The notes below the pieces were generated by a model that made no database searches, was not told the DNA's origin, and worked only from the letters and a program-made list of their open reading frames with translations. From Roseivirga sp. (GTDB taxonomy: Bacteria; Bacteroidota; Bacteroidia; Cytophagales; Cyclobacteriaceae): DNA of 35,354 nt. The stretch covers positions 1-35,354 of the forward strand of contig JAJCYM010000004.1 in the NCBI GenBank assembly GCA_029262895.1, read 5' to 3'. How positions within the stretch are numbered: the first letter of the stretch is position 1; each line of letters begins with the position of its first letter. A program made the position numbers and the translations under genes. This document shows, piece after piece, positions 7,991 through 15,949 of the stretch.

Positions 7991-8977
7991 TTGCTTTACG
8001 ATAACCACGGCAGACAACTAAGATATCTTCGATTGGCGGTAACAGACCGTTGCAATCTGCGCTGCTTTTATTGTATGCCGGAAGAAGGCTTGAACTTCAG
8101 CAGTCGCTCCCAGATTCTAAGCTATGAGGAAATGACACGCTTAGTCACTATTCTAGCCGACCTGGGTATTTCCAAGGTTCGAATCACCGGTGGTGAGCCT
8201 TTTGTTCGCAAAGACATTGTTCCATTTATGGATCAGCTCACGCAAATCAATGGTATTGAGGCAGTCAGCATTACAACAAATGGCACTGATTTGGTTCGTC
8301 ATCTTCCAGCATTAAAGCAAATGGGAATTAAGTCGGTAAACCTCAGCCTTGATTGCCTGGACAAGGAGCGTTTCCACAAAATCACCAGAAGAGACGAATT
8401 TGAGGAAGTAATGACCTCCTATCATGCCTTGATTGAAAGTGGCATTGACACTAAAATCAATGCGGTAGTGATGGAGGAACACAATTTGGAAGATATTCTC
8501 TTGATGTGTGCATTGACTCAAAACGATCCGGTTAGTGTTCGGTTTATTGAGGAAATGCCCTTTAATGGCGGAAGCAAAGGTTACGTTCCGATCAAATGGA
8601 ATATGACCCGAATCCTTGAACATATTCAAGAGGCTTATCCGAACCTTGTCAAATTAGACGATGGTGTAAGCTCTACTTCCATGAACTACCAGATTCCCGG
8701 GGCAAAAGGCAGTATCGGTATTATTCCAGCCTATACGCGCACCATTTGTAGATCATGCGACCGTATCAGGTTGACACCCAAGGGCGATCTTAAAACCTGT
8801 CTATATCAGGGAGAAGGCTTCAGTTTCAGAGATTTTATGCGAGATGGCGCAACGGACGAAGACATCAAAAATCAATTTATAAAACTGTTTAATAACCGAG
8901 CGAAAGATGGGTTTGAGGCTGAAGCCAAAGCTCAGAAGTCCGGATCATTGCAATCAATGGCTACCATAGGAGGTTAA
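7991..8977 (+). CDS. moaA: GTP 3',8-cyclase MoaA
   Basis: This radical SAM enzyme converts GTP to the precursor of cyclic pyranopterin in molybdenum cofactor synthesis. The 328-residue product shows the N-terminal cluster motif CNLRCFYC (Cys21, 25, 28), GGEP at 67-70, the second cluster CRSC...C (Cys253, 256, 270) and the conserved Gly-Gly at the C-terminus (residues 327-328), so all catalytic parts are present. The start is a TTG: there is no in-frame ATG between the upstream flank and residue 29, which lies inside the first cluster, and starting at TTG gives the usual lead-in (LYDNHGRQLRYLRLAVTDRC). moeA starts 64 bp downstream and moaC follows it, forming a cofactor operon. Confidence 0.96.
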   Translation: MLYDNHGRQLRYLRLAVTDRCNLRCFYCMPEEGLNFSSRSQILSYEEMTRLVTILADLGISKVRITGGEPFVRKDIVPFMDQLTQINGIEAVSITTNGTDLVRHLPALKQMGIKSVNLSLDCLDKERFHKITRRDEFEEVMTSYHALIESGIDTKINAVVMEEHNLEDILLMCALTQNDPVSVRFIEEMPFNGGSKGYVPIKWNMTRILEHIQEAYPNLVKLDDGVSSTSMNYQIPGAKGSIGIIPAYTRTICRSCDRIRLTPKGDLKTCLYQGEGFSFRDFMRDGATDEDIKNQFIKLFNNRAKDGFEAEAKAQKSGSLQSMATIGG

Positions 8978-9041
8978 CATGTTTAAAGTTTTATGTTTAA
9001 TGTTCCTTCACGATTCTAACCCTCAAACTTGAAACTAACCA

Positions 9042-10250
9042 ATGGAATTCATCTCCACCCAGGAAGCACTTGACATTATAGGCCAGCATAAGATTGAGCC
9101 TCAATCGGGTCGTCTTTCTTTGCAGGAAGCCTATGGCAAAGTGCTCAATGAAGACATTCGGGCTGATCGAGACTTCCCTCCTTTTGATCGGGTGACCATG
9201 GATGGGATCGCCATTCAATACTCGGCATTTGAATCCGGTCAGCGCACTTTCTCAATTGAGAAGACCATTGCTGCGGGAATGCCGAAAAGTGCGCTCGAAG
9301 ATGCAGGTAAATGTGTCCAAATCATGACTGGTGCCATAATGCCTGAAGGGGCGGATACAGTGATTCGCTACGAAGACATTTCAATTGACAATGAAATAGC
9401 CAAGATCAACGAAGAAGCCATTAATGAAAAGCAAAACGTTCATTTCAAAGGCATAGATAGAAAAACAGGCGAGGTTATCTTACCTAAAGGGATTGTTCTG
9501 GGTGCTCCTGAAATGAACATCGCAGCAGCGGTCGGGAAAGACGAGTTGGAAGTGTTAGTGTCACCCAAGGCCATGATTATCACCACAGGAGATGAGTTGG
9601 TGGCTATTCATGAAAAGCCAGAGGCCCATCAAATCAGAAGATCAGGGAATTATGGTGTTCGGGCATTGGTCGAAAATTGGGGAGTGGAAACGGAAATGCT
9701 GCATTTACCCGATGACAAAAAGTTGATGCTTGATGCGCTTTCGGCTGTTTTGAAAAATTATGAAATGGTTGTTCTCACGGGTGGAGTGTCCAAAGGCAAG
9801 TTTGACTATCTACCAGAGGTGATGAAAGAACTTGGCGTTCAAAAGCTCTTTCATAAGGTTAAGCAGCGACCGGGCAAGCCATTTTGGTTTGGTAAGGCTC
9901 AAAACGAGACAATGGTTTTTGCCCTTCCCGGCAATCCGGTGTCCTCATTTATGTGTGCAGCGGTATATATCCGACATTGGCTTGCTGAATCTTTAGGAGT
10001 TGAGAAAAGAATCGCCTATGTCCAGCTTCAGGAAGACATGTCATTTCCAAAGCCCCTCACCTACTTTTTGGAATGCAAAACAGCATACAATAGTGACGGC
10101 CAGTTTTTGGCTACCCCATCTCGTGGAAATGGATCAGGAGATTTTGCCAATATGGTGGATGCAGACGGTTTTATTATTTTACCGGCTGAAACCAATACAT
10201 TTAAAAAAGGGGATGTATTTCCCTTTATTAGCTATCGCAATCATTTCTGA
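9042..10250 (+). CDS. moeA: molybdopterin molybdenumtransferase MoeA
   Basis: The 402-residue product inserts molybdate into adenylylated molybdopterin, the last general step of cofactor assembly in the cytoplasm. Diagnostic stretches are PPFDRVTMDGIA (about residues 46-57), IMTGAIMPEGADTVIRYED, TTGDELV, VLTGGVSKGKFDYLPEVM, QRPGKPFWFG and ALPGNPVSSF. A short MoeA C-terminal domain ends the protein. Length is normal for the family. The stop overlaps the moaC start (TGATG), which shows translational coupling. Confidence 0.96.
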   Translation: MEFISTQEALDIIGQHKIEPQSGRLSLQEAYGKVLNEDIRADRDFPPFDRVTMDGIAIQYSAFESGQRTFSIEKTIAAGMPKSALEDAGKCVQIMTGAIMPEGADTVIRYEDISIDNEIAKINEEAINEKQNVHFKGIDRKTGEVILPKGIVLGAPEMNIAAAVGKDELEVLVSPKAMIITTGDELVAIHEKPEAHQIRRSGNYGVRALVENWGVETEMLHLPDDKKLMLDALSAVLKNYEMVVLTGGVSKGKFDYLPEVMKELGVQKLFHKVKQRPGKPFWFGKAQNETMVFALPGNPVSSFMCAAVYIRHWLAESLGVEKRIAYVQLQEDMSFPKPLTYFLECKTAYNSDGQFLATPSRGNGSGDFANMVDADGFIILPAETNTFKKGDVFPFISYRNHF

Positions 10251-10723
10251 TGAAGAAATTCACACATATAGACAAAGACAATCCGGCCATGGTGGATGTT
10301 GGAGACAAAGCTTCAACTACTCGTATTGCCATCGCGCAAAGTCTGGTCCAGCTTCCCGCTGAGGTTCAGGAGTTTATTGCCGGAGGAGAAATCAAGACAT
10401 TAAAAGGCCCCGTATTTCAAACCGCAATTATTGCCGGAGTTCAGGCGGCTAAAAAGACAGCAGAATTGATTCCGCTTTGCCATAATCTCTTCTTGAGCAA
10501 GGTGAATATTGATATTCAAATCAAGGAAGGTCATTTAGTGGAAATTCGCTGTGAAGCAAAGACAGAAGGCAAAACCGGGGTGGAAATGGAGGCGCTTACC
10601 GGTGCATCAGTGGCTGCACTCACCGTTTATGATATGTGCAAGGCGCTTTCGCACGACATCATTATTAAAGAAACAAGACTAATCAAAAAGACCGGAGGGA
10701 AAAGTGACTTCAAGCACCACTAA
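10250..10723 (+). CDS. moaC: cyclic pyranopterin monophosphate synthase MoaC
   Basis: MoaC completes the second half of the MoaA reaction, forming cyclic pyranopterin monophosphate. The 157-residue product shows MVDVGDK (14-20), ELIPLCHNL (72-80), KTGVEMEALTGAS (108-120) and VYDMCKA with the conserved Asp128 and Lys131 positions, so the active site is complete. Its ATG overlaps the moeA stop by one base. moaB/mogA, moaD and moaE are not present downstream; an Asp-box propeller gene follows after a REP-like hairpin. Confidence 0.96.
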   Translation: MKKFTHIDKDNPAMVDVGDKASTTRIAIAQSLVQLPAEVQEFIAGGEIKTLKGPVFQTAIIAGVQAAKKTAELIPLCHNLFLSKVNIDIQIKEGHLVEIRCEAKTEGKTGVEMEALTGASVAALTVYDMCKALSHDIIIKETRLIKKTGGKSDFKHH

Positions 10724-10746
10724 GTACGAACAAATCCATTTAGATA

Positions 10747-10807
10747 GTCATCCTGAATTTATTTCAGGATCTAACCAAAATGGATTCTGAAACAAGTTCA
10801 GAATGAC
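10747..10807. repeat. REP-like hairpin repeat, copy 2
   Basis: Arms GTCATCCTGAATTTATTTCAG and CTGAAACAAGTTCAGAATGAC match at 18 of 21 positions around a 19-base centre. The left arm is nearly identical to that of copy 1 (7905-7967). It separates moaC from the propeller gene at 10820 and could end or attenuate the cofactor mRNA. Confidence 0.75.
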
Positions 10808-10819
10808 CTCAAAAAGCAA

Positions 10820-11881
10820 ATGAAGCTGATAGCCGGAACAGATAAAGGCCTTTTGGTCTACATCAAAAAAGATCAGGAATGGATGCTCAAGGACATCCAT
10901 TTTATTGGTATGCCCATTGGCTACTTTCACTTTGATGAGCGTAATGGTGCCTGGTGGGTCGCCATTAACCACAAACATTGGGGACCGAAGCTATATAGAT
11001 CCCTGGATGAAGGCGAGAGCTTCACTGAGTTGTCAGCCCCAAAGTTCGACAATGGATCGAGCCAAACCACAAAATCAATCTGGAACATTGGCCACGGAGT
11101 CAATGACGACCCTAATAAGTTTTATGTTGGTGTTGAACCTGCAGCCCTATTTGTAACGGTTGACGATGGACAAAGCTTTCAGGAGATCAAAGGACTTTCG
11201 GACCACCCCTCCCGCTCTGCTTGGCAAGGTGGCGGAAAGGGTTCTCATAGTCCGTTTTTACATACCATTTTGGTCGATTCAGAAGATACCAGTCACATAA
11301 CTGTTGGGATTAGCTCCGCAGGCGTGTTTCAGTCTCAGGACAACGGCCAAACCTGGGAGCCCACCAATTCCGGTCTGGAAGCATTCTATTTACCCAGCAG
11401 CGGTGTTCCTGTCGGTCACGATCCGCATTGCATCAAAACCCCGGAATGCAATCCGAATGTCATGTGGCAGCAAAACCACTGCGGCATTTACAGGTCTGAA
11501 GACAAAGGCAAAACATGGGTCAACGTAACCGATGAAAACGGTTTGGCTGATTATGGCTTCGCCCTGGCCATTGATGAACAAAATGATCAGACAGCCTGGG
11601 TGATTCCAGCACAAAGTGATCATCAGCGAATCCCTCACAAAAACCAATTGGCCGTTTATCGCACCAGCGATGGCGGGAAAAACTGGGTTGCCCAGCGTAA
11701 CGGATTGCCCCAAAATGGGGCATTCGATCTGGTGCTGAGGGCTGGCTTTGATGGAAAATCCGGCCATTTAGCCTTTGGAACCAATAATGGGAACTTGTAC
11801 TACTCAGATAGCTTTGGAGAAAGCTGGCAAGTCATTACTCAAAACTTAAGTGCTGTGCGATCTGTAAGGCTTCTTAACTAG
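10820..11881 (+). CDS. Asp-box (BNR-like) beta-propeller protein, apparently cytoplasmic
   Basis: The 353-residue product starts MKLIAGTDKGLLVYIKKDQE without a signal peptide. It contains about six Asp-box-type turns (S/T-x-D-x-G-x-x-W/F): YRSLDEGESF, TVDDGQSF, FQSQDNGQTW, YRSEDKGKTW, YRTSDGGKNW and YYSDSFGESW, spaced as blades of a sialidase or sortilin-like propeller. HDPHCIKTPECNPN...QQNHCGIYRSEDKG in the middle is typical of a bacterial family often labelled exo-alpha-sialidase or WD40/YVTN/BNR-like. I see no evidence for sialidase chemistry. The gene lies 96 bp after moaC on the same strand. Whether it works with molybdenum enzymes is unknown. Confidence 0.85.
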   Translation: MKLIAGTDKGLLVYIKKDQEWMLKDIHFIGMPIGYFHFDERNGAWWVAINHKHWGPKLYRSLDEGESFTELSAPKFDNGSSQTTKSIWNIGHGVNDDPNKFYVGVEPAALFVTVDDGQSFQEIKGLSDHPSRSAWQGGGKGSHSPFLHTILVDSEDTSHITVGISSAGVFQSQDNGQTWEPTNSGLEAFYLPSSGVPVGHDPHCIKTPECNPNVMWQQNHCGIYRSEDKGKTWVNVTDENGLADYGFALAIDEQNDQTAWVIPAQSDHQRIPHKNQLAVYRTSDGGKNWVAQRNGLPQNGAFDLVLRAGFDGKSGHLAFGTNNGNLYYSDSFGESWQVITQNLSAVRSVRLLN

Positions 11882-12104
11882 TGCCAATCGAAATCGCCAA
11901 TCTTCCAGCCAACCCTTGAAGGCCTGCAGGTGTTGCCTACTCACAGTTTGAACTCATTCCCACATAATTAGGATCAAACTCTGAATATTTTCTGTCTATC
12001 AAACCTTCACAAAACCTTCAGTATTCCATGTAGGTCAAATTTAAAACTGTTGCCACATTGCCTACGAGCAATAGCTCAGTCAAAAATTTAAATAATTGAA
12101 TAAC

Positions 12105-13157
12105 ATGGAAAAGAAAACATTTATAATAAGTTTAAGCAAAGCGTTGATCATGCTTGTGGTTGTACTGGTCTCAATCCCAACATTCGCACAAAAGAAGATC
12201 AACATGGGTAGTCGTTTTCAAATAAATAAAGACGCCTCCTATATTACCTTCACCACCACCATGGCAGGGTTTCCGGTAGTCAAAGGATCGTTAAAGGCCT
12301 ACCAAGCCAATATGTTCTATGATCCTGATGATATCATGAGTTCGTCTGCCACAATCAGAATTGGTTCAGCCGGATTTACCACATCACATGATGCAAGAGA
12401 TGGTCAACTTCAGGGTGAACATTTTCTGAATACGGCAAAGTTTCCGGGGATTTGGTTTCAGAGTAACAAGGTCACACTCACTGACAAAGGCTTCGATCTA
12501 TCAGGAACCATGAACATTAAAAATATCAATAAGCCCGTGACGGTCCATATGGAAAAACCAACGGTGATGAGAGGTGCCTTCAATGGTCAGGATATGATGA
12601 TCGCAAAAGGAACATTTAAGTTCAATCGCAAAGACTTCGAAATGGGAACCACAGGCCCTATGGCCTCAAATCCAATGCTGGGGGATGAAGTCACTGTTGA
12701 ATTCAGCTTTATGGGTACAAGCTACACCATCGGGTATCTACAGACCACCTTTGTTAAAAAAGTCAATGGGCGCGACCACGCGGTTGGTTTGGTATACAAT
12801 GAGGTAAAAGCAAATGGCGTAGAAAGTGGAATGAAACTGATGCAGTCTCTGGCTAATAACAAGGATTACAAATCAGATAACTGGCTTTCCAACCTGGCAA
12901 ACATCGGATGGATTTTAATGGTAGACGGTTATGGTAAAGAGGCACTTCCCTTTTATGAATTTGCTCTAAAACAAAACCCCACGCACCTTACTTCCTTGTT
13001 GAGATTAGGTGACTGTTACGTCATAGCGGGAGAATTTGACAAAGCACTAGCCCATTTCAAAAATGAATGGTCTTTACCGGCCCGAGCCAGATTCACCCAT
13101 ATACCTGAAATGATTTCAAAGTTGCAAGGCTCATTCGAGCTCAAGAACATGAAGTAA
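12105..13157 (+). CDS. YceI-family protein with C-terminal TPR-like region
   Basis: I chose the ATG at 12105 over the TTG nine bases earlier. The 350-residue product has a signal peptide (MEKKTFIISLSKALIMLVVV...FAQ, cleavage near residue 28). A YceI lipocalin-like beta-barrel domain covers about residues 36-205, with SASATIRIGSAGFTTSHDARDGQL-type features (the core TSHDARDGQLQGEHFLNTAKF) and LSGTMNIKNINKPVT. YceI proteins bind isoprenoid-type lipids in the periplasm. Residues about 245-335 form helical TPR-like repeats (YGKEALPFYEFALKQNPTHL, LGDCYVIAGEFDKALAHFKNEW). The joining of YceI and TPR parts is less usual. A strong terminator follows. Confidence 0.88.
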   Translation: MEKKTFIISLSKALIMLVVVLVSIPTFAQKKINMGSRFQINKDASYITFTTTMAGFPVVKGSLKAYQANMFYDPDDIMSSSATIRIGSAGFTTSHDARDGQLQGEHFLNTAKFPGIWFQSNKVTLTDKGFDLSGTMNIKNINKPVTVHMEKPTVMRGAFNGQDMMIAKGTFKFNRKDFEMGTTGPMASNPMLGDEVTVEFSFMGTSYTIGYLQTTFVKKVNGRDHAVGLVYNEVKANGVESGMKLMQSLANNKDYKSDNWLSNLANIGWILMVDGYGKEALPFYEFALKQNPTHLTSLLRLGDCYVIAGEFDKALAHFKNEWSLPARARFTHIPEMISKLQGSFELKNMK

Positions 13158-13273
13158 AGTTTGTTGTTTTGTTGATTGCTACTCGCGGTTCAACGCTGCG
13201 TAAAAGCATCTTTGATGAATGGGCTTAATGTTCAAACATTAACAGGTTTGGTTCATCATCGATGTGTTGGTTG

Positions 13274-13309
13274 CCAAGGAGTGTCCTGACCTACACTCCT
13301 TGGTTTTTT
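13274..13309 (+). terminator. intrinsic terminator of the YceI-TPR gene
   Basis: CCAAGGAGTGT (13274-13284) pairs perfectly with ACACTCCTTGG (13293-13303) around an 8-base loop and is followed at once by TTTTTT. It is a textbook rho-independent terminator 116 bases past the stop codon. Confidence 0.93.
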
Positions 13310-13415
13310 CTACTGAATTCTCCGCTACCATAGGACTTGATGTTTCTCTGAAAAGGCGAAAATTGGACTACAGCATAAATACCACCATTACACTCCAGGC
13401 TCTATAAGTAATCCC

Positions 13416-13546
13416 AAAAGCCCATGAAGTCAAGAGATTCATTTTACCATCCTCTGTGAGTCACTCGAAGAGAATTCTGAAGAATGATATCTAGGAGGCC
13501 CGAGTCCTCAGAGTTTCCTGCGGATAACTCTGAGGGGAAGGGTATC
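13416..13546. repeat. ~130-bp intergenic repeat with hairpin, copy 1
   Basis: This unit and the next (13550-13677) are direct repeats. They share a block reading CATTTTACCATC, TCACTCGAAGAG, TCTGAAGAATGAT and the hairpin CCTCAGAGTT-N10-AACTCTGAGG (here 13506-13535). The upstream small hairpin is decayed in this copy. The 541-bp gap between the YceI gene and the minus-strand regulator otherwise holds only the terminator at 13274; I see nothing in 13310-13415. Confidence 0.7.
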
Positions 13547-13549
13547 CTT

Positions 13550-13677
13550 AAAAGCCGATAAAGTGAAGAGGCTCATTTTACCATCACCCTCAGAGTCACT
13601 CGAAGAGGACTCTGAAGAATGATGTCTGGAGACCCTAGTCCTCAGAGTTTCCTGCGGATAACTCTGAGGGGAAAGGT
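13550..13677. repeat. ~130-bp intergenic repeat with hairpin, copy 2
   Basis: This is the second direct copy. It has two hairpins: TCAGAGTC...GACTCTGA near 13590-13615, and CCTCAGAGTT...AACTCTGAGG at 13640-13669. It ends about 20 bases before the stop of the minus-strand regulator gene, so it may serve as that gene's 3' hairpin. A third, short relative of the second hairpin is at 23415-23446. Confidence 0.7.
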
Positions 13678-13698
13678 GATAATCTAAATAACCCTTAG

Positions 13699-15765
13699 CT
13701 ACTGCTGAATTTCCAGCAACATTACATCCGCATCGTTATGGTCGATTTGACTGAAAAGCAACTGGTTAGTATCGGGTGATAAGCTCATGGAAATTCCCAA
13801 CCGCGCTATCTTTTCCCGAGGTTGATAAACGAAAGACGATTCTTCTGATTCGAAGTCAAAAAATTCGAACCTGCTATGCTGAGCATTCAGGTAATAAATA
13901 CCCTTTTCAGCAACCGCAAAAGCTCCCCAATACATGGGGTGAAAAGCTTCAATCAAAAGTTTTTCTTCTTGCTTTTCTAAATCATAGGACCATAAACCAA
14001 AAGTTCCTTTTTTAGAATAGAACAACACTGATTTATAAGGACTTAACTGAGGCGCATACGCATTATCCTCAACAATTTTAGTGGCCCTAGCACCGTCAGC
14101 CCGCATCTTCCAAATCGCCCAATCACCATCACGGTCTGAGCTAAAATAAATCTCATCATTGTTGGCATAAATTGGTGTATGATCGTCTGCATCTGAATCT
14201 GTGAGGTTTTCGGGCACACCTCCTCTAGCATTTACTTTATAGATATCGGCTTGGCCATCCAAAAAACCCTGGAAGACTATTGATTCACCGTCAGGTGACC
14301 ATCGAGGTGCATTGAGGTACTGTCCAATAAAATTGGTGATAGGCACCGCATCAGTGCCATCACTATTCGAAATCCAAATTTGAAACGTGCCATCTTTATT
14401 GGTGGTGAAACAAGCCTTGACCCCATCAGGAGAAACGACTGGGTTTAGATTCAGGTCATTTGTCGCTCTCCAGGTTTTTGAGGTCTTGCTTTCTAGATTG
14501 TAAGACCAAATATTGACATTATCCTTCATTTTGGAGTAAATGATTCTCCCGGTTTCAGCCACTCTAGGCATAACCATTTGATAATCGCCTACAGCAACCA
14601 AAGTGGGCTTTTTGGAGTCCAAACTCACCTCCCATAGTTTGTACAAACCGGTTTTGTCGGCACCATAGAACAATGAATTTGAGTTACTAGACCAATCAAA
14701 ACCATTAATAGACAAATGCTCTTTAGTGATCTGGTCAGGCTCTTCTGAAGTAAGATCCAAAGACCAAAGGTACATGCTCACGGAGTTTTTCTCCCTAACA
14801 AAAGCCAGCTTGGTGCCATCAGGAGAAAAGGTTGGATGGATGTCCCCGTTGAAGTTCTTATCTGGGCTGGTCATCCACTTTTCAAGTCCTGTTTCGAGAG
14901 AAATAAGTTTGATTCTTAACGGATCACTTGGTGATTCTCGATCATTAAAACTGATCCATTTTTCATCCGGGGAAATATCGAAGTTGCCAAAGCTGTAGCC
15001 AGGAGAAGTTAAAATTCTTACCTCCTCTCCACCAACAACCGGCTTCTTGTAGATTGTGCTTCCACCCTTCTCATATCGTAAATAATAGATATAGTTACCA
15101 TCGGAGGACCATCTGGCCCTTAAATCCGTGGATGGGTTATCCGTAATCCTTAAAATGGTCTCCGTACCAATGAGCTTGGCATAAATATCCCAATTGTCAT
15201 CTGCCTCACCCTTCCAGCCATAGGCCACAAAACGCCCATCGGGAGAAATTGATGGCCAATACTCTGAATTGGTGTAATTGGCCACTGCTACCGGGTTATA
15301 CACTTTCTCTGCTGAAATTGGAAGAAAAATTTGGCGCGTGACAAAGGCACCTAATGCAATCAGAACTACAATGCCTACAACCATCACCACAGGTTTTCTT
15401 GATAGTTTGATTGTAAACGTTTCTGAGCCCTTTGACCTTTCCTGAACTTTTACTGGTGCAATCAGGCGATAGCCTGTTTTGCTAATTGTCTCAATGTACT
15501 TTGGATTAAATCGATCATCTTCGAGTGCCTTGCGCAAGGATGAGATGGCCCTTGTGAGTACATTTTCTGTCACAATTACATCTGCCCAAACCGTTTCTTT
15601 AAGATCATCTTTGGTTACCACCTCACCCGGCCTAGCAGCCAATTGCTGCAACACTGCCATAAGCTGAGGCTCCAGTTTTTTGGTCACCTTGTTTTTGGAA
15701 ATCCGCTGAAGACTCGGCTCCACAAGCCAATCACCAATATGATATGATTCAGACATTTTTGACAT
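13699..15765 (-). CDS. ToxR/CadC-like membrane transcription regulator with PD40 (TolB-like) propeller
   Basis: The 688-residue product has an OmpR/PhoB-type winged helix at about residues 8-105 (LEPQLMAVLQQLAARPGEVVTKDDL, then VTENVLTRAISSLRKAL and YIETISKTGYRLIAPV). A single membrane helix follows at about 125-147 (VVMVVGIVVLIALGAFV). The rest, about 160-688, is a PD40/WD40-like beta-propeller with many SPDGR/SPDGT/SPDGE turns and DIY/LW strands. This is a one-component design: DNA binding in the cytoplasm and a sensor propeller in the periplasm. In the CadC/ToxR group the winged helix works directly on promoters without phosphorylation. The signal and targets are unknown; the divergent nudC gene and the gap at 15766-15949 are the nearest candidate targets. 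Confidence 0.92.
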   Translation of the reverse strand: MSKMSESYHIGDWLVEPSLQRISKNKVTKKLEPQLMAVLQQLAARPGEVVTKDDLKETVWADVIVTENVLTRAISSLRKALEDDRFNPKYIETISKTGYRLIAPVKVQERSKGSETFTIKLSRKPVVMVVGIVVLIALGAFVTRQIFLPISAEKVYNPVAVANYTNSEYWPSISPDGRFVAYGWKGEADDNWDIYAKLIGTETILRITDNPSTDLRARWSSDGNYIYYLRYEKGGSTIYKKPVVGGEEVRILTSPGYSFGNFDISPDEKWISFNDRESPSDPLRIKLISLETGLEKWMTSPDKNFNGDIHPTFSPDGTKLAFVREKNSVSMYLWSLDLTSEEPDQITKEHLSINGFDWSSNSNSLFYGADKTGLYKLWEVSLDSKKPTLVAVGDYQMVMPRVAETGRIIYSKMKDNVNIWSYNLESKTSKTWRATNDLNLNPVVSPDGVKACFTTNKDGTFQIWISNSDGTDAVPITNFIGQYLNAPRWSPDGESIVFQGFLDGQADIYKVNARGGVPENLTDSDADDHTPIYANNDEIYFSSDRDGDWAIWKMRADGARATKIVEDNAYAPQLSPYKSVLFYSKKGTFGLWSYDLEKQEEKLLIEAFHPMYWGAFAVAEKGIYYLNAQHSRFEFFDFESEESSFVYQPREKIARLGISMSLSPDTNQLLFSQIDHNDADVMLLEIQQ

Positions 15766-15893
15766 CTTTTTAAAGATAAGACATTAAACGAAGAAGTCAG
15801 GGTTGCAATAAGAAGTCCATATCCACCCCCTTTGTTCAAATTGGCCTATGAAAGTTTTCTGAAGAATTGCTGAATATATTAAATGTACCGGTA

Positions 15894-15923
15894 TTGCATC
15901 ACCTCAAAATGCGTTTAGATTTG
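15894..15923 (+). promoter_or_regulatory. Bacteroidota housekeeping promoter for nudC
   Basis: TTG (15894-15896), a 19-bp spacer, and TAGATTTG (15916-15923) fit the TTG-N19-TAnnTTTG consensus used by the primary sigma factor of Bacteroidota. Transcription would begin about 20 bases before the nudC ATG at 15950. Confidence 0.7.
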
Positions 15924-15949
15924 CCATTATTGTCAACTAAGCCGCTTTC

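Noticed and set aside
10820-11881. Exo-alpha-sialidase
   Set aside because: Asp-box turns alone mark a propeller; no signal peptide or sialidase catalytic set (arginine triad, nucleophile Tyr) could be identified.
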